Part shown: positions 1-7,826 of the stretch, piece by piece | Numbering within the stretch: position 1 is the stretch's first letter | Layout: the number at the start of each line of letters is the position of its first letter | Assembly (NCBI RefSeq): GCF_000144405.1 | Contig: NC_014370.1 | Coordinates: 687,501-751,500 of the forward strand | Direction of reading: 5' to 3' | From: Prevotella melaninogenica ATCC 25845 | GTDB taxonomy: Bacteria > Bacteroidota > Bacteroidia > Bacteroidales > Bacteroidaceae | DNA length: 64,000 nt | Notes under the pieces: model-generated | The model's input: the letters and a program-made list of their open reading frames with translations, nothing else | Databases searched by the model: none | Told to the model about the DNA's origin: nothing | Translations under genes and position numbers: made by a program

Positions 1-132
1 CGCCATGTCGCAACCTGTATAGAGCTGCATTGGCTGCATATCTTCTGTCTTTTCGAGGAATTGCTCCTCACCATTTTCGATACTATATAGTTCGTAGCTG
101 ACTACAACGAGTCGATGTTTATTATTCTCCAT
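1..132 (-). CDS. FKBP-type (SlyD-like) peptidyl-prolyl cis-trans isomerase, N-terminal fragment
   Basis: Only the first 44 codons are inside the window; the gene runs off the left edge. The reading starts MENNKHRLVVVSYELYS and continues with an acidic stretch and a PMQLYTGCDMA segment. This fits the start of SlyD-type FKBP isomerases, which open with a beta strand (VSY.L) and then a G.G.-like turn after a P-L strand. Such proteins catalyse proline isomerisation and assist folding in the cytoplasm. A -7 box lies at 171-178 on the same strand, giving a leader of about 30 bases, so the start is well placed. With only 44 residues the family call is moderate. Confidence 0.6.
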   Translation of the reverse strand, partial: MENNKHRLVVVSYELYSIENGEEQFLEKTEDMQPMQLYTGCDMA

Positions 133-170
133 TGTTATTTTTATTAATCGATATTTATTATACGTATTTG

Positions 171-178
171 CAAAGGTA
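171..178 (-). promoter_or_regulatory. -7 box TACCTTTG for the FKBP gene
   Basis: TACCTTTG on the minus strand matches the Bacteroidota -7 consensus TAnnTTTG, about 38 bases before the start codon. Confidence 0.55.
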
Positions 179-468
179 ATGATTTAAAACGGAATAAAAT
201 CTGCTTAGTTACTGTTTTTTCTTTTGCGTACTACTATTATATATGGTTTATTAGGAAGGGTAGGGTCGTATCTATGTTTTTGTAACTGATATAAATCAAA
301 TGCATTGATATGTGTCAAAAATATAAGCAAAAATTAATAATAAGTAACGAATAGTTATATTGAGTCCGAATAATCTTGTAACTTTGCATTCATAATAAGG
401 AAATTAATTACAGAATAAAAGATAATGATAAGTCTTTTAATAAGACTTTAAATAATTAAGAAAGGATA
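179..468. other. divergent intergenic region, AT-rich
   Basis: About 290 bases between the divergent FKBP and small secreted protein genes. Apart from the promoter elements on each strand I see no gene or repeat. Confidence 0.5.
379..386 (+). promoter_or_regulatory. -7 box TAACTTTG for the 124-residue secreted protein
   Basis: TAACTTTG with a TTG at 360-362 as a possible -33 element. It implies a leader of about 75 bases. Confidence 0.6.
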
Positions 469-843
469 ATGAATATGAAGAAGATTGTATTGACAGTAGC
501 AGCAGTGATGAGTATGACAATGGCTTTTGCAGCAGGTGAGAACGATAACAACAACACAACTACAAATGCTAACGCATACAAGTTCAATGTAAGCACATAC
601 GCTCTTAGTCGTGCGTTGAATCTTAATTATGATCAGGTTGATGTTGTTGAGGATATTAATCGCACTTTTGCTACAGAGATGATGAATGCTTCTGTTGCTG
701 ATAGCTCAGAGCGTGAAGCTAAGGTTCAGAGTGCTATTAAGAAGGATCTTTCTTATATGCGTTATGTTTTGAGCGACCGTCAGTATCGTGAGTATGTAAA
801 GCTTCTCAACGTTACACTGAACAACCGTGGCTTGAACAAGTAA
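469..843 (+). CDS. small secreted protein of unknown function
   Basis: A 124-residue protein with a clear signal peptide (MNMKKIVLTVAAVMSMTMAFA, cleaved near residue 21) and then an Asn/Thr-rich linker (about 23-35). The mature part, about 36-124, looks all-alpha: it has regularly spaced hydrophobics and an acidic/basic pattern, ending LNNRGLNK. I do not recognise a family. It has its own promoter and a strong terminator directly downstream, so it is a single-gene unit, probably well expressed and exported to the periplasm. ATG 475 (the third codon) could also be the start. Confidence 0.75.
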   Translation: MNMKKIVLTVAAVMSMTMAFAAGENDNNNTTTNANAYKFNVSTYALSRALNLNYDQVDVVEDINRTFATEMMNASVADSSEREAKVQSAIKKDLSYMRYVLSDRQYREYVKLLNVTLNNRGLNK

Positions 844-889
844 GAAATCAACATATTCTCATGTAGAGAAGGTTTCATATATATAAATG

Positions 890-930
890 GAAAGGCTATG
901 AGTCAGATTCTGACTTATAGCCTTTTTTTT
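890..930 (+). terminator. rho-independent terminator
   Basis: Stem AAGGCTATGAGTCAGA / TCTGACTTATAGCCTT (one mismatch), followed by eight T. It ends the small secreted protein transcript. Confidence 0.9.
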
Positions 931-1075
931 GGTTCTTCCGTTAAATATATGGATGTTTTTCGTATTGCTTTAACGAAACAACCAAGGTTACTCACTAAAC
1001 AAGAATATGGCTAAAATAGTCGTATATCTATCCTATTATCATCCTCTGACATTGAAAATCATTTCTTTTTAACTT

Positions 1076-1377
1076 CGAAAATCTATGGATAAGAGTTTGA
1101 AAAATCATTACATACGTTCAAGGAAAATATCTATAACTAACGGTAAAAACAGATATACGGAGTAGGTTTGTAACCATAAGTAAATCAATCAGTTATAAAG
1201 TGGTAAATTTAAAGGTGCTTAATAGGACTTCAAAAGGGCGTTAGTAAGGGTCTTAAAGGGCGTCTTTTGCAAGTCAATTAAGCATCTCTTAGAAGCCAAA
1301 AGAGCATGTATTGGTTTTGAACTGCACAAAAATAGTTTACAAAAATCAATGACATGGGAATAAATTGTTTGTAGAAG
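1076..1377 (+). repeat. dispersed intergenic repeat, family A, copy 1
   Basis: About 300 bases, alignable by eye almost end to end with 10196-10496 (+), and more loosely with 52781-53083 (-) and 38998-39150 (+). The core reads AAAGGTGCTTA, a spacer, then AAAAGGGCGTTAGTAAGG, AAAGGGCGTCTTTTGCAAG and later GCCAAAAGAGCAT. No coding frame is preserved. It fills most of the gap between the terminator at 890-930 and the protease gene. Confidence 0.85.
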
Positions 1378-1446
1378 AGCCATGTTGATGCTTCGTACAT
1401 ATGGTACTGAGCTCTAATACATTTTGCATATGTCAGTTTTTTTTTG

Positions 1447-1454
1447 TTCCTTTG
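1447..1454 (+). promoter_or_regulatory. possible -7 box TTCCTTTG for the protease gene
   Basis: TTCCTTTG deviates from TAnnTTTG at the second base. It is about 50 bases before the ATG at 1506. Weak call. Confidence 0.35.
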
Positions 1455-1505
1455 TGGCAGAATACATTACTTATAATACATTATTTGTAATTAGCCCATA
1501 AAGAA

Positions 1506-3593
1506 ATGAATCGTTTAATAGTTTTTCTACTCTTTATATTTACCTCTCTTGGCATTATTGCTCAGCGTCCTCGCTATGAGAAGATGTCGCCCTTTGTTCG
1601 CGAAGCAATGGCATCGGCATTGGCAACGAAGCAGCTTACTCGTAGTCAGAGTGATGATAGATTGTTGACTGCTTTTGTACGTATTGATGGTAATGCGGCA
1701 GAAGTTCTAAGGCAGTATGGCTGTAAGGAGTTGGCACGTGTGGGGGATATTAGTATAGCAGCCATCCCTCTTAGTAGCCTCGGGGCATTGTCGTGTGGCA
1801 GACAAGTGAAGCGAATAGAGACAGGAAGACGATGCAGCATACAAATGGATACTACTCGATTAGTTGTTAATGCTGAAAAAGTTTATACGGGTGAAGGACT
1901 ATCGCAGAGCTATACTGGACATGGTGTCGTTGTTGGTGTACAAGATATTGGTTTTGATTTGACGCATCCTAATTTTTATTCAGCTGATATGAGCCAGTAT
2001 CGTATCAAAGCATTATGGGATCAGTTGTCGCGTGATACGATCGGTTCAACATTATATGTAGGTCGCGATTATGTAGGTCGTGATGCCTTGTTAAAACTGA
2101 GACATCCCATTGATGGTGAGACACAGACACACGGAACACATACAGCTGGCATTGCTGCCGGTAGTGGAGCAGAAGGGAATGGAGACATTTCCCCTTATCG
2201 TGGTATGGCTTGTGATGCCGACTTGGTATTGGTTGATAATGCTGCTGATAATGCTTCTTTGATAGATCCAAAAGATTATTATAAGTTTACCTATGCCACA
2301 GATGCACTTGGTTTTAAGTATATATTCGATTATGCGGAACGTATGCATCAACCTTGTGTCATCAATTTTAGTGAGGGTAGTTCGCAGGATTTTCATGGCT
2401 ATGACCAATTATATTATGAGCTACTTGCTAAACTAATAGGACCAGGACGAATCATTGTTTCTTCTGCTGGTAACGATGGAGCAAGAAATTCGTATATACA
2501 TAAGAATATAGGAAAAGAGCGAGCTGGAGCTTTTATCATGGGTAATGAGAAACGCTTTAGTTGTACGGCAAAGTCTAAGCAGACGTTTACTTTTCGAGTA
2601 AGTGTATATGATAACGTAGCTTCCCCGCAAATCGTTGATATTTCAACGGTTAATGTTTGTAATGCTCAAGACTCACTACTTACTGATTCCTTATTAGTAG
2701 GTGGAAAGAAATATATATGGCGTGTGTTGGCATATCCGAATAGTTATGATGCACGTGAGACGGCTTATGATTTTCAAATTAGTAGTCCATCGAAGCTTGG
2801 AGATAGTCCGCAAGTTTCACTTCAAGTTATGGGTAGGGATGCCGATATAGAACTTTACCGTATGTCGGGCTATATGTTTCCACATTCACTTGACCCCGTG
2901 TTGGATGCAGGGGATTGTAGATATACAATCTTCTCACCATCCAGTTCGCCAGATGTGATATGTGTTGGTTCGACAAGCTATCGTACACAGTTTGTTAATT
3001 ATTTAGGTGAAAAGAAGGTGTATGATAGTGGACAGAAGGGCATCCGTTCTTCTTTCTCAGCTATGGGACCAACATTGGATGGGCGTATAAAACCTGACGT
3101 AATGGCACCAGGTCAGAATATCATCTCATCTTATAGTACCTTCTTTATCAATAATCCAAAGAATGTAAATGCTTCTGTAAAAAGTGATGTGCGTCATTTT
3201 GAATATAATGGTCGTACCTATGCTTGGAATGCTAATGCAGGAACGTCAATGTCTGCACCAGTTGTGACGGGTGCGATAGCACTTTGGTTACAAGCTGATC
3301 CAACGTTGACGCCAACTGATTGTCTGGAGATATTCGCTAAGACTTGTTCTCATTATGATACGTCACTCAGTTATCCTAATAATCTTTATGGATATGGGCA
3401 GATTGACGTTGCTGCAGGACTGAGAGAAGTTTTACGTAGAAAGGCTTTGGGTATTAATACGATTGGTCAAAAGAAGGTATCAGAGCAATATGATAACCGT
3501 ATTTACCTCTTAGATGGTCGTTATGTAGGAACTTCTGATGCCAATCTACCTAAAGGTATATATATAAGAAATGGAAAGAAGTTTGTAAAGTAA
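1506..3593 (+). CDS. secreted subtilisin-like (S8 family) serine protease
   Basis: A 695-residue exported endopeptidase. The signal peptide covers residues 1-20 (ending GIIAQ). The catalytic triad is visible: Asp147 in VGVQDIGFDLTHPNF, His209 in THGTHTAGIAAG and Ser581 in GTSMSAP. The oxyanion Asn lies in SSAGNDG. About 200 residues are inserted between the oxyanion Asn and the Ser, which resembles the beta-rich insertion of large Bacteroidota S8 proteases. The last 30 residues (YLLDGRYVG, then PKGIYIRNGKKFVK) resemble a short type IX secretion sorting tail, which would place it outside the cell or on its surface; that part is inference. No obvious partner gene is adjacent. Confidence 0.9.
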   Translation: MNRLIVFLLFIFTSLGIIAQRPRYEKMSPFVREAMASALATKQLTRSQSDDRLLTAFVRIDGNAAEVLRQYGCKELARVGDISIAAIPLSSLGALSCGRQVKRIETGRRCSIQMDTTRLVVNAEKVYTGEGLSQSYTGHGVVVGVQDIGFDLTHPNFYSADMSQYRIKALWDQLSRDTIGSTLYVGRDYVGRDALLKLRHPIDGETQTHGTHTAGIAAGSGAEGNGDISPYRGMACDADLVLVDNAADNASLIDPKDYYKFTYATDALGFKYIFDYAERMHQPCVINFSEGSSQDFHGYDQLYYELLAKLIGPGRIIVSSAGNDGARNSYIHKNIGKERAGAFIMGNEKRFSCTAKSKQTFTFRVSVYDNVASPQIVDISTVNVCNAQDSLLTDSLLVGGKKYIWRVLAYPNSYDARETAYDFQISSPSKLGDSPQVSLQVMGRDADIELYRMSGYMFPHSLDPVLDAGDCRYTIFSPSSSPDVICVGSTSYRTQFVNYLGEKKVYDSGQKGIRSSFSAMGPTLDGRIKPDVMAPGQNIISSYSTFFINNPKNVNASVKSDVRHFEYNGRTYAWNANAGTSMSAPVVTGAIALWLQADPTLTPTDCLEIFAKTCSHYDTSLSYPNNLYGYGQIDVAAGLREVLRRKALGINTIGQKKVSEQYDNRIYLLDGRYVGTSDANLPKGIYIRNGKKFVK

Positions 3594-3669
3594 AAGAAAG
3601 TACTCACTAAAAGTAGGTATTTTGCACAAACCATCATTTTTAGGTATTGCAGGTAATAGTTTTTCATTG

Positions 3670-3677
3670 TATCTTTG
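3670..3677 (+). promoter_or_regulatory. -7 box TATCTTTG for the flavodoxin operon
   Basis: TATCTTTG with TTG at 3647-3649 as -33 element, about 47 bases before the flavodoxin ATG. Confidence 0.7.
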
Positions 3678-3723
3678 CAACCGTAAAGATTAATAAAATC
3701 AGAAATTAAATCAGTAACAAAAT

Positions 3724-4212
3724 ATGAAGAAGACTATTGTTGTTTACGGTTCATCAACCGGTACATGCGAAAGCATTGCAAATACCATCGCTGAGAAGCT
3801 CGGCGTTGAAGCTATTAACGTGTCAGATTTCTCTGCAGAAGTTGTAGCAGAGAATGACAATCTTATCCTTGGCTCTTCAACATGGGGCGCAGGTGAGTTG
3901 CAGGATGATTGGTATGATGGTATTAACGTACTGAAGGGTGCTGACCTCTCTGGTAAGACTGTTGCAATCTTCGGTTGCGGTGATAGCGAGGGCTATTCAG
4001 ATACTTTCTGTAGTGCAATGAAGGAGATTTATGATGCAGCACAGGGTGCAAATATCCTCCCTGGTGTATCAACAGATGGCTATACTTTTGATGACAGCGA
4101 GGCTGTTGTTGATGGTAAGTTCGTAGGTCTTGCTTTGGATGATGTAAACGAAGAGGATCAGACAGAAGGTCGTATTGATGCATGGTTGGCAGATATTAAG
4201 CCTTCATTGTAA
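3724..4212 (+). CDS. fldA: flavodoxin
   Basis: A 162-residue FMN-binding electron carrier of the cytoplasm. The phosphate loop GSSTGTCES is at residues 9-17. The first isoalloxazine loop STWGAGELQDDW and the second loop CGDSEGYSDTF are both present, and the length and the loop after beta-5 fit long-chain flavodoxins. It replaces ferredoxin as electron acceptor, and the pyruvate:ferredoxin oxidoreductase at 53320-56895 is a natural donor. It is probably co-transcribed with the DUF2023 gene 51 bases downstream, and a -7 box lies at 3670-3677. Confidence 0.93.
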   Translation: MKKTIVVYGSSTGTCESIANTIAEKLGVEAINVSDFSAEVVAENDNLILGSSTWGAGELQDDWYDGINVLKGADLSGKTVAIFGCGDSEGYSDTFCSAMKEIYDAAQGANILPGVSTDGYTFDDSEAVVDGKFVGLALDDVNEEDQTEGRIDAWLADIKPSL

Positions 4213-4263
4213 GATAAATAAACTTAGTGCTTACATTATAACTATTCACACGAAGGGATAACT

Positions 4264-4626
4264 ATGATGACAGATATGATGACCGCCGATATGAAGGTGT
4301 TGATGAATCACATCTATGAGTACAAGAAGGGTGTTCGACAGATGGTCTTGTATACTTGTAATAAGAAGTATGAGTCATTTGCTACGCTCCGCCTCGAGCA
4401 TCAGAATATCCCATATATCATCCAGCCGGTGGGTCGTGACCGTATGAACCTGTTCTTTGGTCGTCAGGAGTGTCTTGATGCCATCCGGCTGATGATTACC
4501 AAACCTCTTAACCAACTAACGCCAGAAGAAGATTTTATTCTCGGTGCAATGTTGGGATATGACATTCGCGTACAGTGCGAGCGGTACTGTGAACGCAAGT
4601 GCTGCACTTGTAAATGTGCGACATAA
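4264..4626 (+). CDS. DUF2023 family protein, flavodoxin-associated
   Basis: A 120-residue cytoplasmic protein. The stretch LMNHIYEYKKGVRQMVLYT, then the IQPVGRDRMNLFFG segment, is what I recall of DUF2023 proteins, which commonly sit beside flavodoxin genes in anaerobes. The C-terminus carries a dense Cys cluster (CERYCERKCCTCKC, about residues 105-118) that could bind metal or an Fe-S centre. Several Met codons near the start make the exact start uncertain (4264, 4270, 4276 or later). Directly after flavodoxin and before a strong terminator, it is the second gene of a two-gene unit. The biochemical role is unknown. Confidence 0.8.
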   Translation: MMTDMMTADMKVLMNHIYEYKKGVRQMVLYTCNKKYESFATLRLEHQNIPYIIQPVGRDRMNLFFGRQECLDAIRLMITKPLNQLTPEEDFILGAMLGYDIRVQCERYCERKCCTCKCAT

Positions 4627-4693
4627 GCCAGAATTATTAAATGATAATCTTGTTCGCGAAATAAATTATTTCATAATGTTTTTGTATTATAAA

Positions 4694-4721
4694 TAGGCTT
4701 GTCGGGAGACAAGCCTTTTTA
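4694..4721 (+). terminator. terminator of the flavodoxin/DUF2023 unit
   Basis: Stem AGGCTTGTC / GACAAGCCT with loop GGGA, then a run of five T. Confidence 0.9.
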
Positions 4722-4805
4722 TCTTTATATAGTTATAGGTCTGGGCAATCTCTTTATAACGCGTATTTATCTTGTGAATAACACCACATTTAGTTTAAAT
4801 GTACG

Positions 4806-4890
4806 TTGCTATCACTTTTAACATTTGCCGTATTTTATTGACGATAAAAGGGTTATGAGTATATAAGATGTGACAGATATGACAGGAAAA
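4806..4890 (-). repeat. dispersed repeat, family B, copy 1
   Basis: About 85 bases. On the minus strand it begins TTCCTGTCATATCTGTCA and ends AAATGTTAAAAGTGATAGCAA. The same ends, with a variable middle, are found at 19437-19521 (+), 30243-30329 (-) and 42352-42436 (+). Confidence 0.7.
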
Positions 4891-5160
4891 ATAGTTTTAC
4901 CTAAAAGTTGATATAGTGATGTTTAGTTTATAGAGGGCAATAGAAGACTCTAAATGAAAGGATGAGGGCTAATATTAACAGTATTTTGTTAGTATATAAT
5001 TCGCTGAGGGCTCTCTTTTATATAGGTAATTTTGTGTTTACTTGGGAGGGGTATTTCTCAATATAACCAAGTAATAAATACTCTCTCTTGGTGGTGTAAG
5101 TCTCATTTACTAACAAATGGGTAAAGCTCTTCCTATCTACTTTTCGGAAGGTGTATATCA

Positions 5161-5198
5161 TTAGCACTCATGGTGTTTACTGTTAGCACCATGAGTGA
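5161..5198 (+). repeat. short-period palindromic repeat, family C, copy 4 (two units)
   Basis: Two units 22 bases apart (AGCACTCATGGTGTT, TACTGTT, then AGCACCATGAGTGAT). Together they also form a perfect 11-base stem CACTCATGGTG / CACCATGAGTG. The units resemble those at 30540, 35770 and 59419. Confidence 0.55.
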
Positions 5199-5230
5199 TG
5201 AGTATGAATACATTGGCTGAGGGTGGAGAA

Positions 5231-5447
5231 TGGGATTATCCCAAATCCGTCATTAGAGCCCAAACATATTTTGTTTTATTATCGAGTAGATTGTCTGTCT
5301 TTGGAACACAGGCGTAGCGGGCTACGCCTGTGTTCCAAAGACAGACAAGATGCCGATAAGGAAATAAAAGATGTTAGGAAACAAAACTATAGTAATAAGA
5401 GCTATGCTTCTGTGGTCTAATGACCGCATTTGGGATTATATTAATCC
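5231..5447. repeat. MITE-like inverted-repeat element with a 28-bp perfect central palindrome
   Basis: The outer arms read GGGATTATCCCAAATCCG, then TCATTAGAG (5233-5258), and their inverted partner TCTAATGACCGCATTTGGGA (5416-5435), followed by GGGATTATATTAATCCC. Near the centre, 5291-5318 and 5321-5348 are exact reverse complements (28 bases, two-base spacer GG). The right edge contains the stop codon of the UDP-glucose dehydrogenase gene. The palindrome is GC-richer than its flanks. No transposase is present. Confidence 0.75.
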
Positions 5448-6700
5448 CTTCTAAATATATCTCTTGTGTACACTTTTTCCTTTACATCATCAAGGCATTT
5501 ATCGTATCGGTTGGCGATAATGGCATGGCAACGCTGTTTGAAGTCAGCAAGGTTGTTGACAACAAGGCTGCCGAAGAAGGTTGCGCCATCTTCAAGCGTA
5601 GGCTCATAGATGATGACTTGCGCACCCTTTGCCTTAATACGCTTCATTACTCCTTGAATTGAACTTTGGCGGAAGTTGTCACTATTAGATTTCATAGTAA
5701 GGCGATAGACACCAATGACGCACTCTTTCTCATCTTCTGGGCTATAGTCACCACGGTCGTAATAGTCGTAATATCCAGCTTTATGCAATACTTGGTCAGC
5801 TATGAAGTCCTTGCGTGTACGGTTACTCTCAACGATAGCCTGGATAAGATTTTCAGGTACATCGGCATAGTTAGCAAGTAACTGCTTAGTGTCCTTAGGT
5901 AGACAATAGCCGCCATAACCGAAAGAAGGATTGTTGTAGAAGGAGCCGATACGTGGGTCAAGACATACACCTTGAATGATGTTAGATGTATCAAGACCTT
6001 TTACCTCAGCGTAGGTGTCTAACTCATTAAAGTAACTTACGCGTAGTGCAAGGTAAGTATTAGCAAAGAGTTTCACCGCTTCTGCCTCTGTTAGTCCCAT
6101 AAATAGGGTAGGGATATTCTCCTTTATTGCTCCTTCTTGTAGTAATTGGGCAAATAGCTGCGCTGCTTGTTCCAAGCGTTCGTCACCTTCAGGACGACCA
6201 ATGATAATGCGACTTGGATAAAGATTGTCATAAAGCGCCTTGCTTTCACGTAGGAATTCTGGAGCAAAGAGAATGTTATTACACTTGTATTTTGCTCTAA
6301 TATGCTCAGTGTAACCAACCGGAATCGTAGACTTAACAATCATGATAGCATCTGAATTCACCTTCATTACGATTTCGATAACTTCCTCAACACGTCGTGT
6401 GTCAAAGTAGTTCTTCACAGGATCATAATTAGTTGGCGTAGCGATGACTACAAAGTCCGCATCCCTATAAGCAGTCTCTGCATCCAATGTGGCAGTAAGA
6501 TCTAAATCCTTCTCTGCCAAATACTGTTCAATATAATCATCTTGAATAGGCGAACGTCTGTTGTTTATGAGGTCAACCTTTTCTTTTACTACGTCAACAG
6601 CTGTTACATGATGGTGTTGACTCAGCAGTGTTGCAATGCTGAGACCTACATAGCCCGTTCCAGCTACAGCTATTTTTAAGTCTTTAATATCCTTATCCAT
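5441..6700 (-). CDS. ugd: UDP-glucose 6-dehydrogenase
   Basis: A 419-residue NAD-dependent enzyme oxidising UDP-glucose to UDP-glucuronate for capsule or exopolysaccharide precursors. The N-terminal Rossmann motif GTGYVG is at residues 14-19, FAPEFLRES at about 145-153, the conserved Lys210 in [14 protein letters not shown], and the catalytic Cys266 in [10 protein letters not shown]. This matches the short bacterial UDP-glucose dehydrogenase type; another UDP-sugar dehydrogenase (for example UDP-ManNAc) is less likely. It stands alone, with no glycosyltransferases beside it. Its promoter and start codon lie inside a 23-bp inverted repeat (6688-6764), and its stop codon lies inside the inverted-repeat element at 5231-5447. 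Confidence 0.9.
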   Translation of the reverse strand: MDKDIKDLKIAVAGTGYVGLSIATLLSQHHHVTAVDVVKEKVDLINNRRSPIQDDYIEQYLAEKDLDLTATLDAETAYRDADFVVIATPTNYDPVKNYFDTRRVEEVIEIVMKVNSDAIMIVKSTIPVGYTEHIRAKYKCNNILFAPEFLRESKALYDNLYPSRIIIGRPEGDERLEQAAQLFAQLLQEGAIKENIPTLFMGLTEAEAVKLFANTYLALRVSYFNELDTYAEVKGLDTSNIIQGVCLDPRIGSFYNNPSFGYGGYCLPKDTKQLLANYADVPENLIQAIVESNRTRKDFIADQVLHKAGYYDYYDRGDYSPEDEKECVIGVYRLTMKSNSDNFRQSSIQGVMKRIKAKGAQVIIYEPTLEDGATFFGSLVVNNLADFKQRCHAIIANRYDKCLDDVKEKVYTRDIFRRD

Positions 6701-6764
6701 TGTCTTGTTCAGATTCTTTGCAAAGATACGTATTTCTATTCGAATAAGACAATGGATAAGGATA
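6688..6764. repeat. 23-bp inverted repeat (one mismatch) bracketing the ugd promoter
   Basis: The left arm 6688-6710 and right arm 6742-6764 are reverse complements except for one base. The inner 19 (TATCCTTATCCATTGTCTT) match perfectly. The 31-base spacer holds the -7 box TATCTTTG (minus strand, 6721-6728). The left arm covers the first codons of ugd and the right arm contains the presumed -33 TTG (6750-6752). The repeat could be an operator pair, a small invertible segment, or the product of a templated inverted duplication. Confidence 0.9.
6721..6728 (-). promoter_or_regulatory. -7 box TATCTTTG of ugd
   Basis: A perfect -7 box, with TTG on the minus strand at 6750-6752. It lies inside the spacer of the inverted repeat at 6688-6764. 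Confidence 0.75.
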
Positions 6765-6878
6765 AAATCCTTACTAAATCCCTTCTTGTTGCTTTTTGTT
6801 TATCTGTTAACTATTCTGTATGTTTTCTTCTTGCAATGAAGAAGTATCATACAGCAATGATAATTTACAGAAGGGGTG

Positions 6879-7604
6879 CTAAACCAAATGATAGGTTTCC
6901 TCAAATGGGCGGCGATAACGATCTCCCCAAACGCCATCTGGCATACGAACGCCACAGGTTATAACCATGTTTATTTCTGTATTGTAAGGTAGATTCAGTG
7001 TCTTCTTTACCAACAGACTATCGAAACCTTCAAGTGGACAAGTGTCATAACCAGCCTCACTCATAGCCAACATAAATGTCTGAACAGCCAAAGCACAACT
7101 CTTGTGTACACTAACTCGCATGTCGCCTTCACTTACTTGACGAATGATTGGACGGAAAAGTCCAATCGTTTGTGCTAAGCCTTTACGAACAAGTCCCCAC
7201 AATCCAAAGCAACGTGAATAGATAAATGGCATTGCTTTTGCATAATATAGTTCTAATTTCTTAATGCGTTTTTCCTTCTTCTCTGTGGGACTATACTTGT
7301 TGATGTTCTCCTTTTCAAATGCAAGTGTCGCCTGTGCATGTTTCTTATAGAGGTCCTGTCGAGTCACAAACACAACAATCTGTTGTGCAGAACGTGCTGT
7401 CAACTGGTCCAAGCATGCTGGTGTCAACTTCTCCAAAACCTTCTTGTCAGTAACATGATAAGCCTCCCAAAGTTGTAAGTTTGAGCTTGTTGGAGCTAAA
7501 GTCGCTTGTTCAATACATTTCTTTACAACTGTGCTATCGACTGGTTTCTTTGGGTCGAAATGTCTGACAGCCCTTCTATGATCTAATATTTCTTGTAAAC
7601 TCAT
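6879..7604 (-). CDS. nitroreductase family flavoprotein
   Basis: A 241-residue protein. The N-terminus MSLQEILDHRRAVRHFDPKK has the RR-AVR-F FMN-binding signature of nitroreductases. LAPTSSNLQLWEAY (about 36-49) is the A-P-S-x-N-x-Q-W motif, and the end carries ITCGVRMPDGVWGDRYRRP. Family members use FMN and NAD(P)H to reduce nitroaromatics, quinones or flavins in the cytoplasm; the true substrate cannot be read from sequence. A 30-residue basic stretch around residues 100-130 (KEKRIKKLELYYAK) lengthens the middle. It is a single gene on the strand shared with ugd and glnA. Confidence 0.88.
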   Translation of the reverse strand: MSLQEILDHRRAVRHFDPKKPVDSTVVKKCIEQATLAPTSSNLQLWEAYHVTDKKVLEKLTPACLDQLTARSAQQIVVFVTRQDLYKKHAQATLAFEKENINKYSPTEKKEKRIKKLELYYAKAMPFIYSRCFGLWGLVRKGLAQTIGLFRPIIRQVSEGDMRVSVHKSCALAVQTFMLAMSEAGYDTCPLEGFDSLLVKKTLNLPYNTEINMVITCGVRMPDGVWGDRYRRPFEETYHLV

Positions 7605-7746
7605 AATTTCTTAATCTTTAATAGATGTAAAAGGAGCAAAGTGTATGCCATTATTTCTCTTCTGATAGGTTTGTATGATAGTCTTGTAATAATATGTTAA
7701 ACAAGAGAATAGATGTATATATTACTAAGTAAAACATTTCTATTTG

Positions 7747-7783
7747 AAAAATCCCAGACAACCTTTTCGTTGCCTGGGATTTT
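7747..7783 (-). terminator. terminator of glutamine synthetase
   Basis: Stem AAAATCCCAGACAAC / GTTGCCTGGGATTTT with loop CTTTTC. It has a T-run on both strands; the minus-strand use, for glnA, is the natural one. Confidence 0.85.
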
Positions 7784-7826
7784 ATATTTGGACTAATAGT
7801 AGTCACATATTAGGATGATGTTTGCT

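Noticed and set aside
5223..5420. 65-residue frame across the palindromic element
   Set aside because: The frame lies within the inverted-repeat block and its composition follows the palindrome; no promoter or protein-like pattern.
6752..6964. 70-residue frame starting MDKDKILTK on the plus strand
   Set aside because: Its start is only the mirrored copy of the ugd start made by the inverted repeat, it has no forward promoter, and it runs into the 3' end of the nitroreductase gene on the other strand.
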